Under the pieces are notes generated by a model, which had not been told where the DNA came from, ran no database searches, and saw only the letters and a list, made by a program, of their open reading frames with translations. A stretch of 64,000 bases of DNA, taken from NCBI RefSeq assembly GCF_001905905.1, contig NZ_LIVT01000004.1, forward strand, positions 379,970 to 443,969. Reading direction: 5' to 3'. Numbering within the stretch: the first letter of the stretch is position 1; each line of letters begins with the position of its first letter. Positions 8,475 to 17,287 of this stretch are shown here, in pieces. The position numbers and the translations under genes are program-made. Source of the DNA: Streptomyces sp. CB02366. Its GTDB lineage: Bacteria > Actinomycetota > Actinomycetes > Streptomycetales > Streptomycetaceae.

Positions 8475-10097
8475 TCAGCCGAGGGCGGCGACCCGGTCGC
8501 GGTAGCCGCGGACGGCGACCGCGTCCCGGTAGGGCTCCAGGCTGTGCTCGAAGGCGCGTACGTACTCGGCGGCGCGTACCGACCGCATCTCGGCCGCCTG
8601 CCGGGCCGCCTCCGCGCCCAGCAGGCACGCCTGCTCCAGCTCGCCGAGGCCGAGCCGGGCCGAGGCGAGGACCACCCGGCAGAACAGCCTGCTGCGGGCG
8701 TACGCCGGGGCGCGCAACTGGAGCGACCGCTCGGCGTGCTGGGCGGCGGCCCGCCACTGCTGGAGGTCGCGGTGGCAGTGGCCCAGCTCGTCCGCGAGCT
8801 GGGCCTCGTCGAAGGTGCGGGCCCAGTGCGGCGTCTCGTCGCCGGGGCGCGCGGTCTCCAGGGCGTGCTCGGCCCGGCTGAGGGCGGCGGTGCAGGAGCG
8901 GGCCTCCCCGAGCACCCCGTGCCCGCGCGCCTCGACCGCGTGCAGCAGCGCCTGGACCAGCGGCGGGGCGGCCGAGCCGATGCCCTGCTGGGCCACCCGG
9001 GCGAGCTGGACGGCCTCCCTGCCGTGCCCCAGGTAGACCGCTTGGCGGCTCATCGTGATCAGCACGTAGGCGCCGTAGCCCCGGTCCCCGGCGGCCTGGG
9101 CGAGCCGCAGCGCCTGGACGAAGTACCGCTGGGCGAGGCCGTGGGCGGCGATGTCGTACGAGGTCCACCCGGCCAGCCGGGTCAGCTCCGCGACCGCGGC
9201 GAACAGCCGCCGCCCGGTGGTCTCGCCGTACGTGCCCCGAAGCATCGGCTCCGCCTCGTGCTCCAGGTAGCGCACCAGGGCCTGCCGGGCGTGGCCGCCG
9301 CCGTACGCGTGGTCGAGGGTGTGGAACAGCTCCCCGACCGAGCGGAGCGCGGCGACGTCCCCGGCGCCGACCCGCTGCCCGGCGCCGCGGTCCGTCTGAC
9401 GCTGGCGCGGCACCACCGGCGCCACCGGCAGCGCCGCGGCCCCGGCGTGCCCCCCGCCGGGCGGATGCGCGCCGCCCGGATGCGCGCCGCCCGGGTGCGT
9501 GGCGGCCGGGCCGGGCGGCACGGGCCGCTGGTGTCCGGCGGACGGGCGCGCCGGGCTCCGGGCCTCGGGGCGCCGGGGTCCGTCCGGACGGACCGGCGTG
9601 GCGGCCCCGCCCTCTCCCCCGGCCCGGCGGGCGGCCCCGCCGTCCCGGGCCACCCACTCGTCGGCCCGGCCGATCAGCCAGTCGCGGCTGGGCACGACGA
9701 GTCCGGCCGGGGTGAAGGCGATCTTGCGCAGCTCGGTGTGGGTGCCGGAGTCCTTGCGCCAGAGGCCGCTGACGATGTCGATCGCCTCGGCCGGGGTGGC
9801 CGCGAACTCCAGCCCCGCGTAGACGGGTGCGCAGGCGTCCAGCCCGAGGTCCTGCGCGGTGAGCCGCCGCCCGAGCCGCCGGGTGAAGACCTCGGCGATC
9901 AGCGCGGGGGTGGTGCCGCGCGGCTGCTGGCCCCGGAGCCAGCGCGTGACCGAGGTCTTGTCGTACCGCAGGTCCAGGCCGTGTTCGAGGCCGAGCTGAT
10001 CGACGCGGCGGGCCAGGCCGGCGTGCGAGAAACCGGCTTCCGCGATGAGCGAGGCGAGTCGGCGGTTGGGCGTGCGCTGCGGGGGTCGTTCCGACAT
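8475..10097 (-). CDS. Large HTH/TPR-like transcriptional regulator
   Basis: A 540-residue protein. The first 90 residues look like an XRE-type DNA-binding region (PNRRLASLIAEAGFSHAGLA, then DKTSVTRWLRGQQPRG). A Pro/Gly/Ala/His-rich linker with repeated GGAHP units (about residues 190-245) leads into an alpha-helical C-terminal half with TPR-like Ala/Leu patterning. Such proteins are widespread in Streptomyces and some act in development or secondary metabolism; this one cannot be assigned. It is divergent from lipB, with 300 bp between them. Confidence 0.82.
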   Translation of the reverse strand: MSERPPQRTPNRRLASLIAEAGFSHAGLARRVDQLGLEHGLDLRYDKTSVTRWLRGQQPRGTTPALIAEVFTRRLGRRLTAQDLGLDACAPVYAGLEFAATPAEAIDIVSGLWRKDSGTHTELRKIAFTPAGLVVPSRDWLIGRADEWVARDGGAARRAGGEGGAATPVRPDGPRRPEARSPARPSAGHQRPVPPGPAATHPGGAHPGGAHPPGGGHAGAAALPVAPVVPRQRQTDRGAGQRVGAGDVAALRSVGELFHTLDHAYGGGHARQALVRYLEHEAEPMLRGTYGETTGRRLFAAVAELTRLAGWTSYDIAAHGLAQRYFVQALRLAQAAGDRGYGAYVLITMSRQAVYLGHGREAVQLARVAQQGIGSAAPPLVQALLHAVEARGHGVLGEARSCTAALSRAEHALETARPGDETPHWARTFDEAQLADELGHCHRDLQQWRAAAQHAERSLQLRAPAYARSRLFCRVVLASARLGLGELEQACLLGAEAARQAAEMRSVRAAEYVRAFEHSLEPYRDAVAVRGYRDRVAALG

Positions 10098-10397
10098 CAG
10101 CTGTACGGTCTCCTGCCTTCGGGGCCGACCGGGCAGCCCTCATGGGAACGGCGCGAATGTAACGGCCCCCGGAACGGTCGCGGCCACCCTTTGCTCCACG
10201 TTCATCCGATCGTGTGAGGATTCCGGTCGGAGCTGACGGAAAAGCCCGGGACGGGGAGGCGCGGGAGGCGGCCGTTCCACCTGGCGGGGAGCCGTTCGGG
10301 TGACGGCCGTACAGTGGATGCGGGCGCGATCAGTGCAGGGCGCCGTCGTCCCGGGGACACCCCTCCGGGCACACGGAGCCCGCGTAGGGAGGCATCG
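10098..10397. other. Intergenic region between the TPR regulator and lipB
   Basis: This 300-bp divergent region holds no credible gene. It must contain both promoters; I cannot point to unambiguous -35/-10 pairs. The lipB ribosome binding site AGGGAGG is at 10386-10392. Confidence 0.5.
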
Positions 10398-11213
10398 GTG
10401 AGCGAGCTGCGGTTCGTCCGTCTGGGCTTCGGCGAACAGGCCGTCGAGTACACGGAAGCTTGGCAGAAGCAGCGCGAGGTGCACGCGGACCGGTTCGAGG
10501 ACCGGGTGCCGGACACCTGTCTGCTCCTGGAGCACCCGCCCGTCTACACCGCGGGGCGCCGTACGGCCGACAGCGAGCGTCCGCTGGACGGTACGCCGGT
10601 GATCGACGTCGACCGGGGCGGGAAGATCACCTGGCACGGGCCGGGCCAGCTCGTCGGCTACCCGATCCAGAAGCTGCCGCGCCCGGTCGACGTCGTCGCG
10701 CACGTGCGCCGGCTGGAGGAGGCCCTGATCCGCACGGCCGCCGACTTCGGTGTGGAGACCACCCGGGTGGAGGGCCGCAGCGGCGTCTGGGTGCTCGGCG
10801 ACCCGGTCGAGCGGCGCCCGGCGCCGGGCGGGCTCTCGCTGGACTTCGACCCCCGGCTCGGGGACGAGGAGTTCGACCCGCGGCTGAACGGCCCGGAGTA
10901 CGCCCCGTCCAACGCCGGCCAGCGCCGCGAGGACCGCAAGCTCGCCGCGATCGGCATCCGGGTCGCCAAGGGCGTCACCATGCACGGCTTCGCGCTGAAC
11001 GTGAACCCGGACAACACCTGGTTCGACCGGATCGTGCCGTGCGGCATCCGGGACGCGGGGGTCACCTCCCTCTCCAACGAGCTGGGCCGGGAGATCACGA
11101 TCGAGGAGGTGCTGCCGGTGGTCGAGAAGCACCTGCGGGACATCCTGGAGAACGCGGACCTCGCACCGCGCGAGGTCGGCCGGCCGGAGCCCGCCGCCGC
11201 GGCTCCGGCGTAG
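10398..11213 (+). CDS. lipB: Octanoyl-[acyl-carrier-protein]:protein octanoyltransferase
   Basis: A 271-residue protein that transfers octanoate from acyl carrier protein to lipoyl domains, the first step of lipoate assembly. Family motifs are all present: HPPVYTAGRR (46-55), RGGKITWHGPGQLVGYP (73-89), the catalytic lysine at 181 (RKLAAIGI) and the catalytic cysteine at 215 (PCGIRDAG). Residues of about 133-175 are an in-frame insertion relative to the short enterobacterial enzyme. GTG 10398 follows AGGGAGG with normal spacing, which decides the start over an upstream frame extension. lipA follows 262 bp downstream. Confidence 0.97.
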   Translation: MSELRFVRLGFGEQAVEYTEAWQKQREVHADRFEDRVPDTCLLLEHPPVYTAGRRTADSERPLDGTPVIDVDRGGKITWHGPGQLVGYPIQKLPRPVDVVAHVRRLEEALIRTAADFGVETTRVEGRSGVWVLGDPVERRPAPGGLSLDFDPRLGDEEFDPRLNGPEYAPSNAGQRREDRKLAAIGIRVAKGVTMHGFALNVNPDNTWFDRIVPCGIRDAGVTSLSNELGREITIEEVLPVVEKHLRDILENADLAPREVGRPEPAAAAPA

Positions 11214-11475
11214 CGGCCCCGGCGTAGCGGCCCCGGCCGTGGGCGCCCGGCGTGGCGGCCGGCGGCCCCGGCGGGTACCGGCCGGTAGCCCCGATCGGCG
11301 CCGGAAGCCGGGAATAGGCCCTGACGGCCGCAGGTTAGCCGGACGTAGGACCGTTTGATGTAGGGGCGTACCCTGGGGTCCGCCGAAGAATCGAAAGCGA
11401 ATACCGCGCGAGTACCTCGCGAATCCCACGCGAAGCCCGCGGATCCGACGCAGCAGAAAGCAAAGGGGAGCCGGA

Positions 11476-12465
11476 GTGTCCGCTGTCGCACCCGACGGGC
11501 GCAAGATGCTGCGCCTGGAGGTCCGAAACAGCCAGACCCCCATCGAGCGCAAGCCCGAGTGGATCAAAACGCGGGCGAAGATGGGCCCCGAGTACAAGCA
11601 GCTGCAGCAGCTGGTGAAGGGCGAGGGGCTGCACACGGTCTGCCAGGAGGCGGGCTGCCCCAACATCTTCGAGTGCTGGGAGGACCGCGAGGCCACCTTC
11701 CTCATCGGCGGCGACCAGTGCACCCGCCGCTGCGACTTCTGCCAGATCGACACGGGCAAGCCGCAGGCGCTGGACCGCGACGAGCCCCGCCGGGTCGGCG
11801 AGTCCGTCGTCACCATGGACCTGAACTACGCCACCATCACCGGCGTCGCGCGCGACGACCTGGAGGACGGCGGCGCCTGGCTGTACGCCGAAACGGTCCG
11901 CCAGATCCACACGCTCACCGCGGAGCGGGAGGCGGGCGCGACCAAGGTCGAGCTGCTGATCCCCGACTTCAACGCGGAGCCCGCGCAGCTCGCGGAGGTC
12001 TTCTCCTCGCGCCCCGAGGTGCTCGCGCACAATGTGGAGACGGTGCCGCGCATCTTCAAGCGCATCCGCCCCGGCTTCCGTTACGAGCGTTCCCTGGAGG
12101 TCATCACGCGGGCCCGCGAGGCCGGTCTGGTGACCAAGTCCAACCTGATCCTCGGCATGGGCGAGACCCGCGAGGAGGTCAGCGAGGCTCTCCAGGACCT
12201 GTACGACGCGGGGTGCGAGCTCATCACCATCACGCAGTACCTGCGCCCCTCCGTCCGGCACCACCCGGTCGAGCGGTGGGTGAAGCCGCACGAGTTCGTC
12301 GAGCTGAAGGACGAGGCCGACGCGATCGGCTACTCCGGTGTGATGTCGGGCCCGCTGGTGCGGTCCTCGTACCGCGCGGGACGGCTGTTCCAGCAGGCGA
12401 TGGACGCGCGCGGCACCGCCGGGAGCGCCGCGGCCGGGGCGGCCCAGGCCGCGCCGGCCGTGTGA
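11476..12465 (+). CDS. lipA: Lipoyl synthase, radical SAM enzyme
   Basis: A 329-residue protein that inserts two sulfurs into protein-bound octanoate to make the lipoyl cofactor of the pyruvate and 2-oxoglutarate dehydrogenase complexes. The auxiliary cluster cysteines C56, C61 and C67 (CX4CX5C) and the radical SAM cysteines C82, C86 and C89 (CX3CX2C) are intact, as is the C-terminal RSSY serine that ligates the auxiliary cluster. The start is GTG at 11476 after AAAGGGGAG. A very strong hairpin follows. It acts with LipB, encoded just upstream, and serves AceE's partner E2. Confidence 0.98.
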   Translation: MSAVAPDGRKMLRLEVRNSQTPIERKPEWIKTRAKMGPEYKQLQQLVKGEGLHTVCQEAGCPNIFECWEDREATFLIGGDQCTRRCDFCQIDTGKPQALDRDEPRRVGESVVTMDLNYATITGVARDDLEDGGAWLYAETVRQIHTLTAEREAGATKVELLIPDFNAEPAQLAEVFSSRPEVLAHNVETVPRIFKRIRPGFRYERSLEVITRAREAGLVTKSNLILGMGETREEVSEALQDLYDAGCELITITQYLRPSVRHHPVERWVKPHEFVELKDEADAIGYSGVMSGPLVRSSYRAGRLFQQAMDARGTAGSAAAGAAQAAPAV

Positions 12466-12497
12466 ATCCGCTCACGAGCGGCCCCCTCGTGGCGTCG

Positions 12498-12561
12498 GCA
12501 CGCCGGAGCGGTCCGGACGCTCCCCGCAGGTCGGGGACGCGTACGGACCGCTCCGGCGTGC
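12498..12561 (+). terminator. Long-stem terminator after lipA
   Basis: A perfect 18-bp stem (12498-12515 with 12544-12561) encloses a second small hairpin, TCCCC/GGGGA at 12521-12525 and 12533-12537. Confidence 0.85.
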
Positions 12562-12733
12562 GCTCCGCCGGAAACAAGGCTTCATTGGTGTTTGACCGCC
12601 CGGTCACGCACTGGTAACACCGAACAGTGACCCTGGGTACGCAGGCGGCCGCACCGCCGCGGCCGCCCCGGTCACCGCTTCCCGCACTCATCCGCGCCCC
12701 GCAGGCGCATCCGTTCCGAGGGGGAACACCACG

Positions 12734-12934
12734 ATGCAGGCCGCCCCGGTCCGCGCCCACGCCCTTCCGTCCGTCACCACCGCCCTGCGCGCCGTCGAGT
12801 CGCTGCTGCTGAGCGGCGGCCAGCGCACGGCCCGCCGCAACGCCTGGACGGCCGTCCTGGAGGACCGCCGCCGCGCCCGGGACCGGGTGGAGGCCGAGTA
12901 CGTCCTGGACGCCGTGGCCGACCACCGTTCCTAG
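12734..12934 (+). CDS. Small conserved-type protein, 66 residues
   Basis: A short soluble protein starting MQAAPVRAHALPSV, rich in Ala and Arg, with a probable helix around ARDRVEAEYVLDAVADH. The start has a good ribosome binding site (GAGGGGGAA, seven bases before ATG). From memory, a small gene occupies this place between lipA and the DUF4191 gene in other Streptomyces, but I cannot confirm that here. No motif gives a function. Confidence 0.7.
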   Translation: MQAAPVRAHALPSVTTALRAVESLLLSGGQRTARRNAWTAVLEDRRRARDRVEAEYVLDAVADHRS

Positions 12935-12951
12935 GCCGCCTGCCCGCCACG

Positions 12952-12957
12952 TAAACT
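12952..12957 (+). promoter_or_regulatory. Candidate -10 element, leaderless transcript for the DUF4191 gene
   Basis: TAAACT ends seven bases before ATG 12965 and no ribosome binding site is visible, suggesting transcription starts at the start codon. Confidence 0.5.
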
Positions 12958-12964
12958 TCGATAC

Positions 12965-13672
12965 ATGGCGAGGAAGGCAAAAACTGAAGGCGCGGACAGC
13001 GCCGAGAACGCGGGGCGGCTCAAGCAGATCGCCCTGACCTACAAGATGACCAGGCGGACCGACAGCAAGATCGGTCTCATCGTCGCGGGTGTCGGAATCG
13101 TCACGTTCGGTGTCCTCCTCGGCATCGGCTTCGCGATCGGGCACCCGGTCTATCTGGGCATCCTGGGCTTCGTGCTGGCCGTCCTCGCGATGGCGATCGT
13201 CTTCGGCCGCCGGGCCGAGCGGGCGGCGTTCGGGCAGATGGAGGGGCAGCCCGGAGCTGCCGCCGCCGTACTGGACCGGATCGGACGCGGCTGGACCACC
13301 ACCCCCGCGGTGGCGATGAACCGCAGCCAGGACGTCGTCCACCGGGCGGTCGGCAAGGCCGGCATCGTCCTGGTGGCCGAGGGCAACCCGAACCGGGTGA
13401 AGGGCCTCCTGGCGTCCGAGAAGAAGAAGATGGCCCGCATCGTGGTGGACGTGCCGGTGCACGACATCATCGTCGGCAACGGCGAGGGCCAGGTGCCGCT
13501 GAAGAAGGTCCGCACCAAGATGCTGAAGCTCCCCCGCGTCCTGACCGGCCCGCAGGTGACCACCACCAACGACCGGCTGCGCGCGATGGGCGACCTGATG
13601 AGCAACATGCCGCTGCCGAAGGGCCCGATGCCCAAGGGCATGCGGATGCCGCGCGGCGGAAAGATGCGCTGA
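12965..13672 (+). CDS. DUF4191 family membrane protein
   Basis: A 235-residue protein. A charged N-terminus is followed by two adjacent hydrophobic segments (about residues 38-58 and 60-78), after which the chain is soluble and strongly basic, ending in a Met/Pro/Lys/Arg-rich tail (PKGPMPKGMRMPRGG). This is the pattern of the actinobacterial DUF4191 family, whose function is not known. The gene lies 30 bp after the 66-residue gene. A perfect hairpin follows the stop. Confidence 0.88.
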   Translation: MARKAKTEGADSAENAGRLKQIALTYKMTRRTDSKIGLIVAGVGIVTFGVLLGIGFAIGHPVYLGILGFVLAVLAMAIVFGRRAERAAFGQMEGQPGAAAAVLDRIGRGWTTTPAVAMNRSQDVVHRAVGKAGIVLVAEGNPNRVKGLLASEKKKMARIVVDVPVHDIIVGNGEGQVPLKKVRTKMLKLPRVLTGPQVTTTNDRLRAMGDLMSNMPLPKGPMPKGMRMPRGGKMR

Positions 13673-13692
13673 CCGCGCCTGCGAGCGTGAGA

Positions 13693-13737
13693 AACGGGGC
13701 GGCCCGGGACCGATCGTCGGTCCCGGGCCGCCCCGTT
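13693..13737. terminator. Perfect 19-bp hairpin between convergent genes
   Basis: The 19-base arm at 13693-13711 pairs without mismatch with 13719-13737 across the loop GATCGTC. Confidence 0.88.
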
Positions 13738-13765
13738 CGCCGTTCCTCCCCGCCGCGGACGCCGT

Positions 13766-13886
13766 ATCCGGAGCGGGACGTCACCCACGGAACCGGGAGG
13801 TCGCATCCGGAGCCCGGGACGTCACCTGCGGACCCGGAAGGACACACCCGGAGCCCGGGACGTCACCTGCGGACCGGAGACGTCAC
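13766..13886. repeat. Imperfect tandem repeat, period about 41 bp
   Basis: ACGTCAC recurs at 13778, 13819, 13860 and 13880, and CCGGAG at 13768, 13807 and 13848. Copies two and three share the block GGAGCCCGGGACGTCACC followed by TGCGGAC. The last partial copy runs into the stop codon of the RDD gene at 13883. Confidence 0.8.
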
Positions 13887-14350
13887 ATACGGACCTGTAC
13901 GGCGCGGGACAGCCGGTCGTGCAGGCCGCGGCCGTCGCGGTCCCAGACGAGGGCGGGGATGGCGAGGGCGAGCAGGACGGTCCGTACGGCGACCCGGCCG
14001 AAGCCGAGGCGTCCGCCGCCCTCGGCGACGACCCGGATGCCCAGGAGGCGCTTGCCGGGGGTGCAGCCGATGGTGCCGACGGTGAGCAGGCTCATCACCA
14101 GGAAGATGCCGAGCGCCCAGTTCCCCGCGGCCTGCTGGTCACCACGAGCGAACAGTCCGTATGCGATCAGCATGCAGAGCGTCCAGTCGACGAAGAGGGC
14201 TCCGAAGCGCCGGCCGAGCGGCGCGATCGCCCCGGGCCCCTCCTCGGGCAGTCCCAGCCCCTTGCCCCGGTAGCCGAAGTCGGCGCCCATCTCCTCGGCC
14301 GCCGCGCGGGGCCCCGAGAGCCACGATCCGATTGCTTGCCTGTTGTCCAC
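13883..14350 (-). CDS. RDD-family membrane protein
   Basis: A 155-residue protein. The RDD signature is spread over the sequence: APLGRRFGALFVDW (first membrane segment with Arg and Asp), a central hydrophobic segment (LGIFLVMSLLTVGTIG), then TPGKRLLGIRV and the final DRDGRGLHDRLSR. RDD proteins are small integral membrane proteins, a few of them ion/proton exchangers; here the role is unknown. GTG 14350 (VDNRQAIGSW) is preferred because further upstream codons form a Pro/Arg-rich stretch unlike the family. The gene is divergent from glnA. Confidence 0.85.
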   Translation of the reverse strand: MDNRQAIGSWLSGPRAAAEEMGADFGYRGKGLGLPEEGPGAIAPLGRRFGALFVDWTLCMLIAYGLFARGDQQAAGNWALGIFLVMSLLTVGTIGCTPGKRLLGIRVVAEGGGRLGFGRVAVRTVLLALAIPALVWDRDGRGLHDRLSRAVQVRM

Positions 14351-14437
14351 CCGTCCACGGTACTGCGGCCGTGTTTGCCCCCGGCCGGGCGGGGGCATCG
14401 GAAACAGTCGCGGAGATGCCGCACACGATCACCCCGG

Positions 14438-14475
14438 TTAACTTGGGCGAAACAAATGGGTCACGCTCGGGAAAT
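14438..14475 (+). promoter_or_regulatory. GlnR-binding site upstream of glnA
   Basis: Four pentamers with exact six-base spacing: TTAAC (14438-14442), GAAAC (14449-14453), GTCAC (14460-14464) and GAAAT (14471-14475). This is the known Streptomyces GlnR arrangement gTnAc-n6-GaAAc repeated twice. It ends 98 bp before the glnA start. Confidence 0.88.
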
Positions 14476-14573
14476 CACGTCTGCCTAGGGTCGGGACCAG
14501 CGTGTGCCACCCGCACTGGCCGCACAACGAGCTACAACCCCGCCCCTCCCGGGTCGGGAGTAGGAGGAGTTGG

Positions 14574-15983
14574 ATGTTCCAGAACGCCGACGAAGTGCAG
14601 AAGTACGTAGCGGACAACGACGTCAAGTTCATCGATGTCCGGTTCTGCGACCTTCCCGGGGTGATGCAGCACTTCACCATCCCGGCAGCGACGTTCGACC
14701 CGGCCGAGGAACTGGCCTTCGACGGTTCGTCGATCCGCGGCTTCCAGGCCATCCACGAGTCGGACATGGCGCTGCGCGCGGACCTGTCGACGGCTCGGGT
14801 GGACCCCTTCCGCCGCGACAAGACCGTCAACATCAACTTCTTCATCCACGACCCGATCACGGGCGAGCAGTACAGCCGCGACCCGCGCAACATCGCCAAG
14901 AAGGCCGAGGCGTACCTGACCTCGACCGGCATCGCGGACACCGCGTACTTCGGCCCGGAGGCCGAGTTCTACGTCTTCGACAACGTCCGCTTCCAGACGT
15001 CGGCGAACGAGAGCTTCTACCACATCGACTCCGAGGCCGGCGCCTGGAACACCGGGTCCGAGGAGAACAACCGCGGCTACAAGGTCCGTTACAAGGGCGG
15101 CTACTTCCCGGTCCCGCCGGTGGACCACTTCGCCGACCTGCGGGCCGAGATCTCCCTGGAGCTGGACCGCAACGGCCTCCAGGTCGAGCGCCAGCACCAC
15201 GAGGTCGGCACCGCCGGCCAGGCCGAGATCAACTACAAGTTCAACACGCTGCTCGCCGCGGCCGACGACCTGATGCTCTTCAAGTACATCGTGAAGAACG
15301 TCGCCTGGCGCAACGGCAAGACCGCGACCTTCATGCCCAAGCCGATCTTCGGCGACAACGGCTCGGGCATGCACGTGCACCAGTCGCTGTGGCAGGGCGG
15401 CTCCCCGCTCTTCTACGACGAGCAGGGGTACGCCGGCCTCTCGGACATGGCGCGCCACTACATCGGCGGCATCCTGAAGCACGCCCCGTCGCTGCTGGCC
15501 TTCACCAACCCGACGGTAAACTCCTACCACCGCCTGGTGCCCGGCTTCGAGGCCCCGGTCAACATGGTGTACTCGCAGCGGAACCGTTCCGCCGCGATGC
15601 GCATCCCGATCACCGGCTCGAACCCGAAGGCCAAGCGGGTCGAGTTCCGCGCCCCGGACCCGTCCTCCAACCCGTACCTCGCGTTCTCCGCGCTGCTGAT
15701 GGCGGGCCTGGACGGCGTGAAGAACAAGATCGAGCCGGCCGAGCCGATCGACAAGGACCTCTACGAGCTGGCTCCCGAGGAGCACGCCAACGTCCAGCAG
15801 GTCCCGACCTCCCTCCCGGCCGTGCTCGACGCCCTGGAGGCGGACAACGAGTACCTCCAGGCGGGCGGCGTCTTCACGGCGGACCTGATCGAGACCTGGA
15901 TCGACTACAAGCGCACGCACGAGATCGCCCCGATCCAGCTCCGCCCGCACCCGCACGAGTTCGAGCTGTACTTCGACCTGTAG
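14574..15983 (+). CDS. glnA: Glutamine synthetase type I
   Basis: A 469-residue protein, the standard GSI-beta length. It condenses ammonium and glutamate at the cost of ATP and is the core of nitrogen assimilation. Visible motifs are DGSSIRGF (50-57), the metal/ATP region NGSGMHVHQS (262-271), NPTVNSYHRLVPGFEAP (312-328) and RSAAMRIP (338-345). Tyr397 in DLYELAPEE is the adenylylation site, matching the presence of glnE at 55521-58517. ATG 14574 follows TAGGAGGAG. Upstream lies a near-ideal GlnR site, so transcription should respond to nitrogen supply. Confidence 0.98.
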   Translation: MFQNADEVQKYVADNDVKFIDVRFCDLPGVMQHFTIPAATFDPAEELAFDGSSIRGFQAIHESDMALRADLSTARVDPFRRDKTVNINFFIHDPITGEQYSRDPRNIAKKAEAYLTSTGIADTAYFGPEAEFYVFDNVRFQTSANESFYHIDSEAGAWNTGSEENNRGYKVRYKGGYFPVPPVDHFADLRAEISLELDRNGLQVERQHHEVGTAGQAEINYKFNTLLAAADDLMLFKYIVKNVAWRNGKTATFMPKPIFGDNGSGMHVHQSLWQGGSPLFYDEQGYAGLSDMARHYIGGILKHAPSLLAFTNPTVNSYHRLVPGFEAPVNMVYSQRNRSAAMRIPITGSNPKAKRVEFRAPDPSSNPYLAFSALLMAGLDGVKNKIEPAEPIDKDLYELAPEEHANVQQVPTSLPAVLDALEADNEYLQAGGVFTADLIETWIDYKRTHEIAPIQLRPHPHEFELYFDL

Positions 15984-16015
15984 GACACCTTCGGGCCGCC
16001 GGGTCCGGAAGCACC

Positions 16016-16051
16016 GAGGGCCGCCGCCTCCTCCGGGAGACGGCGGCCCTC
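16016..16051 (+). terminator. Hairpin terminator after glnA
   Basis: A 15-bp stem with one mismatch, 16016-16030 against 16037-16051, with loop CTCCGG. Confidence 0.8.
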
Positions 16052-16149
16052 GCCGGTGGGACCAGCCCGCCGCAGCGGCAACGGCCTCACCGGTCAGCCG
16101 TTCTGCGTACCGCGGCCGGGTCCGCACACCGGGCGGCCGGAAGCCGGCC

Positions 16150-16716
16150 TCACCGCAGCGAGGGCCGCGCCCGTCCCGCCCAGTACTCGTCCGCCGTGAT
16201 GCCCAGCAGGACCACGTCGTGGTACGTGCCGGCGAAGTACTCGTGCTGGCGCAGGCGGCCCTCCTCGACGAAGCCGAGCTTGCGGTAGAGGGCGAGGGAG
16301 GCGTCGTTGAAGGCGTAGACCTCCACCTCGCACTTGTGGTGGCGCTGTTCGGCGAACATGTAGGTGAGGACCAGTTCGCTGGCCTCGGCCGCGTAGCCCT
16401 GGCGGCGGTGTTCGCGGGAGACCTCGACGCCGGTGCGGAAGCGGCCGGCGCGGGCGTCCGTCTCGCCCACCGTGATCGCGCCGACGAAGGCGTGCTCGAA
16501 GCGGGTCTCGATGACCAGGCGGTACGAGGCCGGGTCCGGGCTGCGGGCGGCGCGTTCGGCGGTCCAGGCGCGGAAGCTCTCGTCCGAGCGCGGGGGTTCG
16601 ACCACGTCGGCGTTGCGGGCGTCCACGGTGTGCAGGGCCAGGGCCCGGAAGCCCTCCCAGTCCTGGGGTTCGACGCCTCGCAGGCGTACCCGCTCACCGG
16701 TCCACAGGTCGGTCAT
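16150..16716 (-). CDS. RimJ/RimL-type GNAT acetyltransferase
   Basis: A 188-residue protein starting MTDLWTGERVRLRGVEPQDW, typical of the RimJ/RimL branch. The acetyl-CoA loop is EVSREHRRQGYAAEASELVL (about residues 97-116), followed by YAFNDASLALYRKLGF near 134-149. Relatives acetylate ribosomal protein N-termini, amino acids or drugs; the substrate is unknown here. Its start is 37 bp downstream of the stop of the phosphotransferase-like gene on the same strand, so the two may be co-transcribed. Confidence 0.9.
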   Translation of the reverse strand: MTDLWTGERVRLRGVEPQDWEGFRALALHTVDARNADVVEPPRSDESFRAWTAERAARSPDPASYRLVIETRFEHAFVGAITVGETDARAGRFRTGVEVSREHRRQGYAAEASELVLTYMFAEQRHHKCEVEVYAFNDASLALYRKLGFVEEGRLRQHEYFAGTYHDVVLLGITADEYWAGRARPSLR

Positions 16717-16753
16717 CTCGCTCCAGCCAGGTCGGTACGGACAGGTCGGTGGG

Positions 16754-17287
16754 TCAGGCTACGTGGGCGGCGATCGTCCTCGCGCAGGCCAGGGCCTCCG
16801 TGTGCGTGGTGTCCACCTCCAGGTCGTAGGCCACGCCCCGGTGGACCGCCTCCGCCTGGGCGGCGGCCATGCCCCTCGGGCGGTCCCCGCGGGCGACCCC
16901 GCGCGCCTCGGCCACCTCGCTGTCGCAGCGGACGCCCACCCACAGCACGTCCAGGCCCGCGAGCGCCCGCCGCCAGGGTTCCTGGGAGGAGGGGCCGCCG
17001 AGGAACACGTCGTCGACGATCACCCGGGCGCCCGCCCGGGCCGTCGCGGCGACGCCCTCGCGCCAGGCCGCCTCCAGCCTCCGGAATTCCCGGCCGACGG
17101 TCACGCCGCCGTCCGGGGCGAACGCGATGCCCGCGTCCGTCGTGCGCAGGGACGCGGGCAGGGAGTCGACGAAGGCGTCGATCGCGGCGGCGAGCCAGGG
17201 GTCCGGCAGCTCCGCCTGGAGGCAGCGGACGATGCCGGACTTGCCGGAGCTGGAGCCGCCGTTCACCACGATCACCTGGGTCGTCAC
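16754..17287 (-). CDS. Chloramphenicol phosphotransferase-like P-loop kinase
   Basis: A 177-residue protein with an N-terminal Walker A motif (VVNGGSSSGKSGI, about residues 7-19) and the CPT-family pattern of an Asp-containing segment (AAIDAFVDSLP), RVIVDDVFLGG near 95-105 and VLWVGVRCDSEVAEAR near 120-135. Family members phosphorylate small hydroxylated substrates, chloramphenicol being the best known, so a resistance role is possible but unproven. GTG 17287 starts the protein five residues before the first strand. The acetyltransferase gene follows. Confidence 0.85.
   Translation of the reverse strand: MTTQVIVVNGGSSSGKSGIVRCLQAELPDPWLAAAIDAFVDSLPASLRTTDAGIAFAPDGGVTVGREFRRLEAAWREGVAATARAGARVIVDDVFLGGPSSQEPWRRALAGLDVLWVGVRCDSEVAEARGVARGDRPRGMAAAQAEAVHRGVAYDLEVDTTHTEALACARTIAAHVA

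Noticed and set aside
10800..10940. Frameshift or disruption in lipB between the active-site segments
   Set aside because: The extra 40 or so residues are in frame, keep normal codon usage, and both catalytic residues (K181, C215) follow correctly; such insertions are normal in actinobacterial LipB.
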